From Streptomyces sp. NRRL S-337 (GTDB taxonomy: Bacteria > Actinomycetota > Actinomycetes > Streptomycetales > Streptomycetaceae): a DNA stretch of 64,000 bases. Every line of letters begins with the position of its first letter. Position 1 is the stretch's first letter. The stretch is taken from positions 60,401 through 124,400 of the forward strand of contig NZ_JOIX01000026.1 in assembly GCF_000720175.1 (NCBI RefSeq). Reading direction: 5' to 3'. Shown here piece by piece: positions 20,034 through 28,326 of the stretch. A program made the translations under genes and the position numbers. A model generated the notes under the pieces. It made no database searches. It worked only from the letters and a program-made list of their open reading frames with translations, and had not been told where the DNA came from.

Positions 20034-23000
20034 TCACCGCACCCCCTGCCCGCGCAGCGCCGCCACCGGGTCGCCGCGGCGCAGCCCGAGGGCCGCGACG
20101 ACCAGCAGCGGCCCGGCCGCGACCGCCGCCAGCAGCCCGGCCACCTGGCCGGCCGGCAGCTCCACCAGCACCGGCGGCACCGGGCGGGTGGCCTGCCCGG
20201 TCAGCACGACCAGCGGCACCACCGCCCGGGTCAGCACCGCCCCCAGCACCCCGCCGACGGCCAGCGCCAGCACGATCAGCACCCCCTGTTCGGCGGCGAG
20301 CATCCGGGCCAGCTGCCGGCGCGGCGCTCCCAGCGCCCGCAACACCGCGAACTCGCGGTCGCGTTCGCGGACCGACCCGGCGGCCCCGACCGCGAAACCG
20401 ACCGCCGCCAGCGCCACGGCGACCACCGCGGCCGCGGTCAGCGCGGTCTGCGGACCCAGCCCCAGCGGATCGTCGTGCAGCTCCCGGGCGATCTCCGCGC
20501 GCACCAGGACCTGGCCGGGGTCGATGTCCGGGCGGGTGCGCAGCGCCTCGACGACCCGGCCCACCGCGCCCGGCCGGGGCCGCAGCCACCACTCGGTGGC
20601 GGTCAGCGGCGCGGCATCGAGGTCGGCCAGCGCCGCGTTGACGGCCCCGAAGTCCACCAGCAGCCCGCCACCGGCCGGCGGGCCGTCCGCCGGGCCGGGC
20701 AGCGCCCGCACCGCCCGCACGATCCGCGCCTTCACCTGCTGCCCGCCGACCGGCAGATCGACCACCGACCCCACCCGGGAGCCGCTGTCGCGCAGATATG
20801 CGTAGGTGGCCACGGCGGCGAGCGGCGGCCGCGGCGGATGCGCGGCGGTGATCCGCACGGTCGTCACCGCCGCGCTCCACTCGTCGCGCCGGGCACCGGT
20901 GTCGTACGTCTGCGACAGCAGCCCGCCCGCGGGCACCTCGGCCCGGCCCGCGCGCGGCCCGTACGGCTCGCCCACGTCACTGCTCTTCTCGGTGATGTGG
21001 GCCCGCCAGAACGGCCCGGCCGGCGCGGTGAGCGGCCGGACGGCCCCGCGGGCGGTGACGGCCTGCGCGGCGGACACGGTCAGCCGCTGGCGGTACGACA
21101 CCGGCGACTGGTCCATGTCGGCCAGCAGGCCGGTCACCCGCAGCGGCCCGGCCGGCGGACCGGCCGCGGCGGCCAGGTCCGCGCGCAGGGTGTGCGGCCG
21201 GCCGTCGGCCGCGAGCCGGCCCAGCGGCAGCGAGTACGGCATCCCGAACCGGTCGGTGACCTGGACGGAGAGGACCGCGGGCACCGGCCCGGTGTCCTGC
21301 CCCGGGTCGCCGAGCTGCGGGCCGTCGTCCACCGGCGGCAGCGCCTTGACGGACCGCAACTCCGCCGTCACCCGCAACACGCCGGTGCCGGGCGGCAGTT
21401 GAAGGCCCACCGGCCGGTCATCCTGCGGCGCCACCGCGCGCAGCACCCGGTCCGCCGCACCCGCCGAGTCCGCGACGCCGCCCGCCAGGTCGCCGCGCAG
21501 CAGCAGCGCGCCCGCCGACCTCCGGGCGTCCAGCGCAAGCAGCGAGGAGGACCGATCGCCCGACAGTTCCATGGTCACCAGCCCCACCGGCAGCGCCGCG
21601 GCCACCCCCGGCACCGCCGCGTAGCCGCCGCCCTGCCCCATCTCCGGTGTCCGGCCGGCCAGTACGCGCACCGCCGCGCCCGCCCGGAAGTCGGCCTGGT
21701 CGTCCTGCGAGCGCTGCCAGGACGCGCGCTGGCCGATCGCCAGCATGCCCAGCGCGGTGGCCAGCACCAGCAGCAGCACCGGCCCGGCACCCCGCCCCGC
21801 GTACCCGCCGCCCGTACGGAGCCCGGTGCCGGGGGAGGTGCGCCGGCTGATCTGCCAGCCGGCCAGCGCCGCGGCCAGCCCCCGGCCGCGGGCCGCGCCC
21901 CGCTCGGCGATCCGGGCGGCGAGCGGCAGCAGCCGCAGCGTCAGCACCGTACCGGCGAGCAGCGCCAGTGCCGGGGCGGCCACCAGCACCGGATCGACGC
22001 CCAGCGCGCCGGTCCCGTCGCCGGTCAGCACCCCGCCGCCCGCCCCGCCGGCCCCGCCGTCCGCGGTTCGCTGCCGCAACTGCCAGTACGCGACCCCGGC
22101 GATCACCAGCAGCCCCAGGTCCGCGCCGGCCCGGGCGGCACCGGGCAGCGCACCGGCCCGCCGCCGGCGCGGCGCGTCGGACCCGGTCCCGAGCAGCGCC
22201 GGGGCGGCGACCGTGAGGGCACAGCCCAGGGCCACGGCCGCACCGGTCAGCCAGGTCGCGCCGGTGAGCCGGGTGTCAAGCGGCAGCCCGATCCGGGCCA
22301 GGGCACCGTGTGCGGCCAGCAGCCGGATCAGCGGCCCGGACAGCAGCGGCCCGGCGACCGCGGCCGGGACGGCCAGCAGCAGCGACTCGGCGAGGGCCAG
22401 CCCGGCCAGCTGCCGCCGGGAGGCGCCGCGGGCCCGCAACAGGGCCGTCTCGCCCGCCCGTTCACCGCTCAGCATCCGGGCGACCAGCAACAGCGCGTAC
22501 CCGGCGAGCAGGACCAGCTGGAGCGCGACGATCAGGATCGTGGCGCGGTTCACCAGCAGCGCCCGCCGCAACTGCCCCAGCGCCGCGGGCAGATCGGTGC
22601 TCGCCGTAGCATGGCCGGCGAACGCCGGATCGGCCATCAGCGCCTTGGGGGCCCGGCCGGCCGCGGCGCCGAGCGCCGGCAGCCGGTCCGCGGTCAGCGT
22701 ACGGAAGTCGGCGGTGGCCAGCCAGCCCACCGAGTCCTGCACCAGCCGCCCGCCGCGGAACGCCGCCGGGTCGGCCAGCAGCGGCCCGTAGGTCGTGAAG
22801 CCGACCGTGCGCACCCCTCGGCCGCCGAGGTCGTCGAGGTTCCAGTACGGGTCGGTGCGGTCCGCGGGCCGGTAGACGCCGGTGACCACGACGGTCAGCC
22901 GGGGCGGCCCGGACAGCCGGTTGTCCAGGGTGAACCGCCGTCCGGGCCCGGCCCCGAGCCGGGCGGCCGCGGCCTCGGGCAGCGCGACCGGCAGCGGACC

Positions 23001-23465
23001 GTGGCGTTCCGCGGTGGGCCAGCGGCCCTTGACGAGGGTGAGCCGGGAGCGGTCGAGGGCGGCGAGCTGGGTGAGGTCGGGTTCACCGGTGCGGGCGCCG
23101 GACGGCTGCGAGGTCCGGGGCAGCGCGTACGGCCCGGACCGGGTCAGCGTCCGCACCGTGTACGGCAGCCCGTCGAACGCCCGCCGGGCCGCCGCGGCGA
23201 CCGCCCGGTCCGCGGACTTCCGTGCCTCGGGCGGGAGTTGGGCCTTCACCTGGAGCGCGGTGGAGGCCGCCGCCGGGGTCTCCCCTGCTCGAACGGAGTT
23301 CAGGGCTGTGGGCTTGCGCAGCGCCTGCCGGAGCCCGGCGTCACCGACCGACTCCGAGAACGCCGCAAGCGTCGCCAGCACCGTCCCGGTCAGCAGCACC
23401 GACAGCAGGGCGGCGACCAGCAGCAGGCGGTGCGCCCGCACGCGCAGTACGGCATAGCCGGCCAC
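20034..23465 (-). CDS. FtsX-like permease of the ABC exporter (first permease)
   Basis: A 1143-residue membrane protein. An N-terminal helix (RLLLVAALLSVLLTGTVLATLAAF) is followed by an extracytoplasmic domain, then a helical FtsX cluster (LNRATILIVALQLVLLAGYALLL; MLSGERAGETALLRARGASRRQL is the FtsX motif). A second large domain leads to terminal helices with the repeated motif REFAVLRALGAPRRQLARML. Two copies of the GA(S/P)RRQL motif show the internal duplication. GTG start at 23465 with CAGGGGGG upstream. It is the first gene of the exporter operon; the promoter must lie in 23466-23721, where no clear element was recognised. Confidence 0.88.
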   Translation of the reverse strand: MAGYAVLRVRAHRLLLVAALLSVLLTGTVLATLAAFSESVGDAGLRQALRKPTALNSVRAGETPAAASTALQVKAQLPPEARKSADRAVAAAARRAFDGLPYTVRTLTRSGPYALPRTSQPSGARTGEPDLTQLAALDRSRLTLVKGRWPTAERHGPLPVALPEAAAARLGAGPGRRFTLDNRLSGPPRLTVVVTGVYRPADRTDPYWNLDDLGGRGVRTVGFTTYGPLLADPAAFRGGRLVQDSVGWLATADFRTLTADRLPALGAAAGRAPKALMADPAFAGHATASTDLPAALGQLRRALLVNRATILIVALQLVLLAGYALLLVARMLSGERAGETALLRARGASRRQLAGLALAESLLLAVPAAVAGPLLSGPLIRLLAAHGALARIGLPLDTRLTGATWLTGAAVALGCALTVAAPALLGTGSDAPRRRRAGALPGAARAGADLGLLVIAGVAYWQLRQRTADGGAGGAGGGVLTGDGTGALGVDPVLVAAPALALLAGTVLTLRLLPLAARIAERGAARGRGLAAALAGWQISRRTSPGTGLRTGGGYAGRGAGPVLLLVLATALGMLAIGQRASWQRSQDDQADFRAGAAVRVLAGRTPEMGQGGGYAAVPGVAAALPVGLVTMELSGDRSSSLLALDARRSAGALLLRGDLAGGVADSAGAADRVLRAVAPQDDRPVGLQLPPGTGVLRVTAELRSVKALPPVDDGPQLGDPGQDTGPVPAVLSVQVTDRFGMPYSLPLGRLAADGRPHTLRADLAAAAGPPAGPLRVTGLLADMDQSPVSYRQRLTVSAAQAVTARGAVRPLTAPAGPFWRAHITEKSSDVGEPYGPRAGRAEVPAGGLLSQTYDTGARRDEWSAAVTTVRITAAHPPRPPLAAVATYAYLRDSGSRVGSVVDLPVGGQQVKARIVRAVRALPGPADGPPAGGGLLVDFGAVNAALADLDAAPLTATEWWLRPRPGAVGRVVEALRTRPDIDPGQVLVRAEIARELHDDPLGLGPQTALTAAAVVAVALAAVGFAVGAAGSVRERDREFAVLRALGAPRRQLARMLAAEQGVLIVLALAVGGVLGAVLTRAVVPLVVLTGQATRPVPPVLVELPAGQVAGLLAAVAAGPLLVVAALGLRRGDPVAALRGQGVR

Positions 23466-23721
23466 GGTCCCCCCTGCCGTGTTCAGCGTCGAACGACCTC
23501 GGTCGCACGCAGTCGGCCGACAGCACTCGGCCGAGCGGAGTCAGCCGCCCGGATTCACACGAATGATCGACGCAACGGATGAACCGGATGCTGTCAGAGT
23601 GCGGGGCGTCCGGTAAGCGGTTTGCGGGGTCCCTTGACCGGATCGTGACGGGAGGTGACCGGGACCGCATGCCGGGGGCGGGGCGGGACGCGGGAGGTGT
23701 GACGCATCTCTCGCGCCGGTG

Positions 23722-24126
23722 TCAGTCCGGGGTGTTGATCATCGACGCGGCGGCGTACGTGAGGTAGTCCCACAACTGCGTCTCGTGTTCCCCGGCCAGG
23801 CCGAGCGATTCCACCGCGTCCCGCATGTGCCGCAGCCAGGCGTCGTGCGCGGCCCGGTCGACGGTGAACGGGGCGTGCCGCATCCGCAGCCGTGGGTGCC
23901 CGCGGCCGTCGCTGTACGTGCGGGGGCCGCCCCAGTACTGCATGAGGAAGAGCGCCAGCCGCTCCTCGGCCGGGCCCAGGTCCTCCTCCGGGTACATCGG
24001 CCGCAGCAGCGGATCCTCGGCGACTCCCTGGTAGAAGCGGTGCACCAGGCGCCGGAAGGTCTCCTCGCCCCCGACCTGTTCGTAGAAGGTCTGCTCCTGC
24101 AGCGTGCCGCGTGGAATCTCGTTCAC
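23722..24126 (-). CDS. glbO: group II truncated hemoglobin
   Basis: A 134-residue 2-on-2 globin. Features of TrHb group II are FYEQVGGEETFRRLVHRFYQGV with Tyr32 at B10, DPLLRPMYPEEDLGPAEERL, QYWGGPRTYSDGRGHPRLRMRH with proximal His84 at F8, and DAWLRHM with Trp97 at G8. It binds haem and O2 or NO in the cytoplasm, with a likely role in redox or nitrosative protection. Start: GTG at 24126 (VNEIPRGTLQEQTFYE); the frame continues far upstream, but that reading runs through intergenic repeats. It is not clearly co-transcribed with the exporter, 256 bp away. The 690-bp region upstream is repeat-rich. Confidence 0.93.
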   Translation of the reverse strand: MNEIPRGTLQEQTFYEQVGGEETFRRLVHRFYQGVAEDPLLRPMYPEEDLGPAEERLALFLMQYWGGPRTYSDGRGHPRLRMRHAPFTVDRAAHDAWLRHMRDAVESLGLAGEHETQLWDYLTYAAASMINTPD

Positions 24127-24143
24127 GGGTCCATGGTGGCATG

Positions 24144-24370
24144 CCGCTGCGCTTGGCTTTCCGCCCACGTACCTGGCCGCTGCGCTTTGCGGCGCCTCCC
24201 ACGTACCTGTCTTTCCCGCCGCGGGTCGGCTCGCCGTTGCGCTTTGCGGCGCGCCGCACGTAGCTGTCTGCTGCGCCGCGGGGCGTCTCGCCGTTGCGCG
24301 CTTTGCGGCGCCCCGCATGTACTTGGCCGTCCCGCCGTGGTGGTTTCTCGCCGTTGCGCCTGCGGCGGGC
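24144..24370. repeat. tandem ~57-bp repeat, 4-5 degenerate units
   Basis: Units start near 24144, 24181, 24238, 24296 and 24354. Each has the core ttgcgctttgcggcgc, then cccgcacgtacctgg or a variant, then cccgccg. The first and last units are degenerate. They lie directly upstream of glbO and are non-coding. Confidence 0.8.
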
Positions 24371-24389
24371 TGGGTTTGTGTTGGGTGCG

Positions 24390-24465
24390 GTGACGGGCCG
24401 GAGGGGCCGGTGTTTGGGACTGCTGGCGCTTTACGTCCCAAACACCGGCCCCTCCGGCCCGTCAC
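24390..24465. repeat. perfect 30-bp-stem hairpin element, copy 1
   Basis: Arms 24390-24419 and 24436-24465 are exact reverse complements over 30 bp. The 16-nt loop is ctgctggcgctttacg. The element is followed by CTCCCGTTGGGGGAG (24466-24480). A related copy lies inverted at 24676-24755. Confidence 0.92.
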
Positions 24466-24675
24466 CTCCCGTTGGGGGAGGGGGAAGAGGGCGGTGGGGG
24501 TGGGCGTTGGGGGTATAAGGGGGTCTGCGGACCCGTAGGGGTGAGTCGAACAGATCCCGTAAGGGTCGCGAGGGCCCCCTGCGGGGCCACAACCGAACAC
24601 GCCGGAGAAGCTATTCCCGCTGACCAGCGACGTCAGGTGTACGCGGTACGACGCGCGCCCCCACACACCCGCACA

Positions 24676-24755
24676 CTCCCCCAACGGGAGGGGACGGGCC
24701 GGAGGGGCCTTGTTCGTGGACGTAAAGCGACAGCAGTCCACGAACACGGCGGGAC
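24676..24755. repeat. hairpin element, copy 2 (inverted relative to copy 1)
   Basis: It begins with CTCCCCCAACGGGAG (24676-24690), the exact reverse complement of 24466-24480, then acgggccggaggggcc. The hairpin arms are TGTTCGTGGA (24711-24720) and TCCACGAACA (24737-24746) around the loop cgtaaagcgacagcag, which is the complement of the copy 1 loop with one change. The reverse complement of 24676-24736 matches 24420-24480 at about 52 of 61 positions. Confidence 0.88.
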
Positions 24756-24757
24756 AG

Positions 24758-24817
24758 ACGGGTACGTGGGGAGGAGCCCAGAGGGACACGGGTACGTGGG
24801 GAGGAGCCCAGAGGGAC
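24758..24817. repeat. perfect 30-bp tandem duplication
   Basis: Two identical 30-bp units (24758-24787, 24788-24817) abut the stop codon of the FHA gene. Their reverse complement (cctccccacgtaccc...) resembles the cctcccacgtacctg segment of the 57-bp repeats near glbO, so both belong to one repeat family. Confidence 0.85.
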
Positions 24818-26467
24818 TCAGCCGCGGCGGACCGTGAGGGTTGTCCAGGCGCCCACGTGTACCCGGTCGCCCTCGTGGAGCGGTACCGGTACGTACGGCT
24901 GGATCGGGTCCTCGGCGAGGTTGATCGTGGTGCCGTTGGTGGAGTTCTGGTCCACCACCGCCCAGCTGCCGTCCTGCTGCTGCACCAGCAGCGCGTGCTG
25001 GTGCGAGACGCCCGGGTCCTCCGGCGGGCTGCCCAGATCGATGTCCGGGGACTCGCCGGTGCTGTTGCGGCGGCGGCCCACCGCGAGCTGGCCGTTGGCG
25101 AGCGGCAGCACCTGCTCCGGGGAGTAGGAGGGCAGGTTGAGCCCCGCCGCCTCCGGGCCGCTGCGGCCCATCATCGCCATGAAGTACTCGCGGTCCGGGG
25201 CGATCGCCACCACCCAGCCGTCTCCGACGACCGGCGGCGGGCCCTGCGGCGGCGCGGCGGGACCCTGAGCGGGACCGCCGTTCCACTGCTGGTCCGGCCC
25301 GTTCCACTGCTGGTCCGGCCCGGGCCCCTGCTGCGGCGGCATCTGCTGCTCGAACGGGGGCGGCGGCTGCTGGTCGTACGGTCCCGGCTGCTGGTCGTAC
25401 GGACCGGGCTGCTGGTCGTAGGGGCCGGGCTGCTGCGGCGGGAACGGCGCGGGCGGCTGCTGCTCGAACGGTGCCTGCGGGCCGGGGCCGGGAGGCGCGG
25501 GCGCCATCGGCGGCGGGCCCTGGGCGGCGGGCGGGGTCAGGGGCCAGTCGTCGACCTGCTGCTGCTGCGGCGGCGGGCCGGGCTGGCCGGCCGGGCCGGG
25601 GCCGGGCATACCGGGCGGCGGCCCGGGCTGGCCGGGGAAGCCACCGGGGCCGGGCTGGCCGGGACCGGGCGGCATGCCCTGCGGCTGCTGGGGCTGCGGC
25701 GGCGGGAAGCCGTAACCGCCCTGTCCGTCCTGGCCACCGTGACCGGGCATCGGCTGACCGGGGCCGGGACCGCCGGGGCCCGGGCCGAGGCCGCCGGGGC
25801 CGGGTGCGGGCGGCGGGAAGCCGTAGCCGCCCTGGCCACCCTGGGTGCCGGGACCGCCGGGGCCGGGCATGCCGGGCGGCGGGCCGGGCTGCTGGCCCAT
25901 GGGCTGGCCGGGCGGGGCGTAGGACATCGGGGAGTTGGTGAGGAAGTTGTAGCGGCACTCGGCGCAGAACGGTGCCATCCCGTCCCGCGGCGTACGGCAC
26001 TGCGGGCACGGCTCGCCCGGTGCGCCGGGACCGGACTGGTCGGGTCCGGGGCCGGGCATCGGCTGGCCGAGACCGGGACCGCCGTGGCCCGGGCCGGGTG
26101 CGCCGGGGCCGGGTGCGGGCGGCGGGAAGCCGTAGCCGCCCTGGCCACCCTGGGTGCCGGGACCGCCGGGACCGGGGCCACCAGGACCGGGCGCAGGCGG
26201 CGGGAAGCCGTAGCCGCCGGGGGCGCCCTGCGGATCAGGGGCGCCCGGGCCGGGACCGGGACCGCCGGGGCCGGGACCGCCGGGCGGCGGGCCCGGCTGG
26301 CCCTGCGGCGGACCGGGCTGGCCGGTCGGCTGACCGGGCGGCGGTGGTGTGTTCAGGAAGCCGGCAGGCAGGGAGGGCGGCGGGGGGACAGCACCCGGCA
26401 TCCGCTGGCCGCACACCTCGCACCAGTCTTCGGCCACCGACTGGTGGCCGTTCGGGCAGGTCGGCAT
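24818..26467 (-). CDS. FHA domain protein with N-terminal zinc ribbon
   Basis: A 549-residue protein. It starts with a zinc ribbon (C4, H8, C16, C19 in CPNGHQSVAEDWCEVCGQ). A long Pro/Gly/Gln-rich region follows, containing GTQGGQGGYGFPPPAPGPG-type repeats and a second ribbon (CPQCRTPRDGMAPFCAEC). The C-terminal 130 residues are an FHA domain: LAVGRRRNSTGESPDIDLG, VSHQHALL, NSTNGTTIN. FHA domains bind phosphothreonine, so this is the likely reader for the PknG-like kinase encoded upstream, as GarA/OdhI is in mycobacteria and corynebacteria, although the architecture differs. ATG at 26467 with GGAGGGGGAAG. A 331-bp gap separates it from the phosphatase gene. Confidence 0.9.
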   Translation of the reverse strand: MPTCPNGHQSVAEDWCEVCGQRMPGAVPPPPSLPAGFLNTPPPPGQPTGQPGPPQGQPGPPPGGPGPGGPGPGPGAPDPQGAPGGYGFPPPAPGPGGPGPGGPGTQGGQGGYGFPPPAPGPGAPGPGHGGPGLGQPMPGPGPDQSGPGAPGEPCPQCRTPRDGMAPFCAECRYNFLTNSPMSYAPPGQPMGQQPGPPPGMPGPGGPGTQGGQGGYGFPPPAPGPGGLGPGPGGPGPGQPMPGHGGQDGQGGYGFPPPQPQQPQGMPPGPGQPGPGGFPGQPGPPPGMPGPGPAGQPGPPPQQQQVDDWPLTPPAAQGPPPMAPAPPGPGPQAPFEQQPPAPFPPQQPGPYDQQPGPYDQQPGPYDQQPPPPFEQQMPPQQGPGPDQQWNGPDQQWNGGPAQGPAAPPQGPPPVVGDGWVVAIAPDREYFMAMMGRSGPEAAGLNLPSYSPEQVLPLANGQLAVGRRRNSTGESPDIDLGSPPEDPGVSHQHALLVQQQDGSWAVVDQNSTNGTTINLAEDPIQPYVPVPLHEGDRVHVGAWTTLTVRRG

Positions 26468-26538
26468 GTCGGTTCTTCCCCCTCCGTACCGTTTCGTGTT
26501 GCTGGTACTGCTCGGTACTGATCGTGGTTCTCTGTCGC

Positions 26539-26769
26539 TTATTCCTCGCGCGAACGGTGCGCGCGGCGCGTGCGGCGGGAGTCATCCCGCCTGCCCCGGC
26601 ACCCTTCGCCTTCGTCGCACAGTACCGGGCGCGGCATTGACGACGCCCACCACCTTCGCAAGGAGTTTCGCACTCTCCTTCTTCCGCGGGACGTCGGACG
26701 GCCGGTCAACACCGCCCGAAGTCCCCGTTCCGCGGCTGGAATCGGGCCGAACCTCCGGTAAGCCGTCAT
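26539..26769 (-). CDS. doubtful 76-residue ORF between FHA and PP2C genes
   Basis: An ATG at 26769 preceded by GGGGAGGG opens a 76-codon frame (MTAYRRFGPIPAAERGLRAV...). Its last half is Arg/Asp-rich and unlike a folded protein. I recognise no family. It fills a 331-bp gap (26468-26798) in the kinase cluster where, from memory, other streptomycetes have a VWA-domain gene. It may be a residue of a deletion or chance. Confidence 0.25.
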   Translation of the reverse strand: MTAYRRFGPIPAAERGLRAVLTGRPTSRGRRRVRNSLRRWWASSMPRPVLCDEGEGCRGRRDDSRRTRRAHRSREE

Positions 26770-26798
26770 CCCTCCCCTGATGACCGGCTTGTGGTGGT

Positions 26799-28325
26799 TC
26801 AGTCCGTCCGGCCGGGGGCCGGCGCCGGGAACGGCACCACCGCCACGGTGACGTTGTCGTGCCCGCCGCCGGCGAGCGCGTGGGCGACCAGCGCCCGGGC
26901 CGCCGGCAGCGGCCGGGCCGGCGCGTCGTACGGCAGCACCGCAGCCATCTGCTCCGCGGTGTCGGCGTAGTTCCACAGCCCGTCCGTGCACACCACCACG
27001 ACGCCCGGGCCGTCCGGCTTGAACGACGCGGTGTGCGGCTCGACCTCGTAGGCGTCGGCGCCCAGCCAGCCGGTGATGGCGTGCGCCCGCTGGTCGGCGT
27101 TGGCCTCTTCCTCGGACATCAGGTTGTTGGCGACCATCTGCGCGGCCCAGGAGTCGTCCTCGGTGAGCCGGACGGGCGGCGCCGTACGGTCGTTGGGGAT
27201 CCAGTACGCGCGGCTGTCGCCGACCCAGCCGACGGTCAGCAGTTCCCCGCCGACCAGCACGCCGACGATGGTGCATGCCGGGGCGTTCTGCTGGCGGTGC
27301 TCGTCGTGCACGACCGAGGGGTCGGCGGCGAGTGCGTCCACCGCCGCGGAGGCGGTCAGGACGGCCTCGTGCATGGCCTGCTGGGGGTGGGTGCCGCGCG
27401 GCAGCGCCGCCGCCAGCGCCTCGCCGGCCGCCTCGGAGGCCGCCAGGGATGCGTCGTCCGGGCGGGTCGCCGAGGAGACGCCGTCACAGACCACGGCCAT
27501 CACGGCGGGTGCGCCGTCCGGCAGCGCGGCGGCCCGCAGCGCGAAGAAGTCCTCGTTGCGGTGGTGGCGGTGGCCCCGGTCGCTGACCGCCGCGATGCCC
27601 GCCAGTTCCCGTTCCATGTGGTCCCGTTCCGGTCCCGTCGCGGCGGGCCCCGGGGCGGGCGCGGCGGCGGGCGGTGCCGGCGCCGGCGGGGGATCGAAGG
27701 GTGACCCGCCCGACGGCGGGTCGAACGGCGACCGTTCCGACGGGGCATCGAAGGGCGTCTCCTCCGGGGCGGCGGCGCCGGCCCCGTCGGCGGTCGCCCC
27801 GGCCGCGGCGTCGGCGACCGCCTCGTACCCGGCGACCCGCGGATCGGCCGGTGGATCGGCCGGCGGATCGGCCGGCGGACCGGCCGACGGACCGGCTGGC
27901 GGACCGGCCGGGGGGCCGGCCGACGGAGCGGCCGGGGGGCCGGTCGGCGGGCCGGCCGGGGGGCCCGCGTCCGCACCCGGCAGACGGGTGCCGGGGTCGG
28001 GCGGCGGCGGCCCGGCCGGGGAGCCGCCGGCGGGCGGTACGGGCGGTACGGGCGGCACCGGGGGCCGCGGCGGCACCGGAGGCGCGGGCGGCGCCAGTTC
28101 GTACGCCGACGGCTCCGAAGTCTCCGACGGCTCCGAAGTCTCCGGCACATCCGGCGACCCCGCGGTCTCCGACGGCTTCGAAGACGTCTGTGTCGTCGAC
28201 GCCGCCTGCGCCGCCGACGCCCCGGCGGCCGCCGGCAGGGCGGCGCCGCAGCGTCCGCAGAACCTGTCCGCCGCCTCGTACGGCTCGTTGCAGCCCGCAC
28301 ACCGGAACGGCCCAGTCACACCCAT
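26799..28325 (-). CDS. PP2C-family Ser/Thr phosphatase with N-terminal zinc ribbon
   Basis: A 508-residue protein. A zinc ribbon opens it (C9, C12, C23, C26 in CAGCNEPYEAADRFCGRC). A Pro-rich linker follows, including a 12-bp-period stretch encoding GPPAGPPADPPADPP (nt about 27839-27962). The C-terminal 250 residues are a PP2C catalytic domain: VSDRGHRHHRNEDFF, VMAVVCDGVSS, VGWVGDSRAYW, VVVCTDGLWNY and GGHDNVTVAVV provide the metal-binding aspartates. It should reverse phosphorylation by the adjacent PknG-like kinase. ATG at 28325 lies 1 nt after the kinase stop, in an 11-bp tandem duplication, so the two are tightly coupled. Confidence 0.93.
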   Translation of the reverse strand: MGVTGPFRCAGCNEPYEAADRFCGRCGAALPAAAGASAAQAASTTQTSSKPSETAGSPDVPETSEPSETSEPSAYELAPPAPPVPPRPPVPPVPPVPPAGGSPAGPPPPDPGTRLPGADAGPPAGPPTGPPAAPSAGPPAGPPAGPSAGPPADPPADPPADPRVAGYEAVADAAAGATADGAGAAAPEETPFDAPSERSPFDPPSGGSPFDPPPAPAPPAAAPAPGPAATGPERDHMERELAGIAAVSDRGHRHHRNEDFFALRAAALPDGAPAVMAVVCDGVSSATRPDDASLAASEAAGEALAAALPRGTHPQQAMHEAVLTASAAVDALAADPSVVHDEHRQQNAPACTIVGVLVGGELLTVGWVGDSRAYWIPNDRTAPPVRLTEDDSWAAQMVANNLMSEEEANADQRAHAITGWLGADAYEVEPHTASFKPDGPGVVVVCTDGLWNYADTAEQMAAVLPYDAPARPLPAARALVAHALAGGGHDNVTVAVVPFPAPAPGRTD

Positions 28326-28326
28326 G

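Noticed and set aside
17789..20641. 950-codon plus-strand open frame opposite the FtsX permease genes
   Set aside because: Antisense shadow: Gln/Arg/Gly-rich, no domains, and the minus strand encodes a clear permease.
19773..23582. 1269-codon plus-strand open frame
   Set aside because: Same reason; it mirrors the 1143-residue permease and has biased Arg/Gln/His composition.
23722..24789. long N-terminal extension of the globin frame through the repeat island
   Set aside because: The extension translates intergenic repeats and hairpins; globin homology begins at the GTG at 24126.
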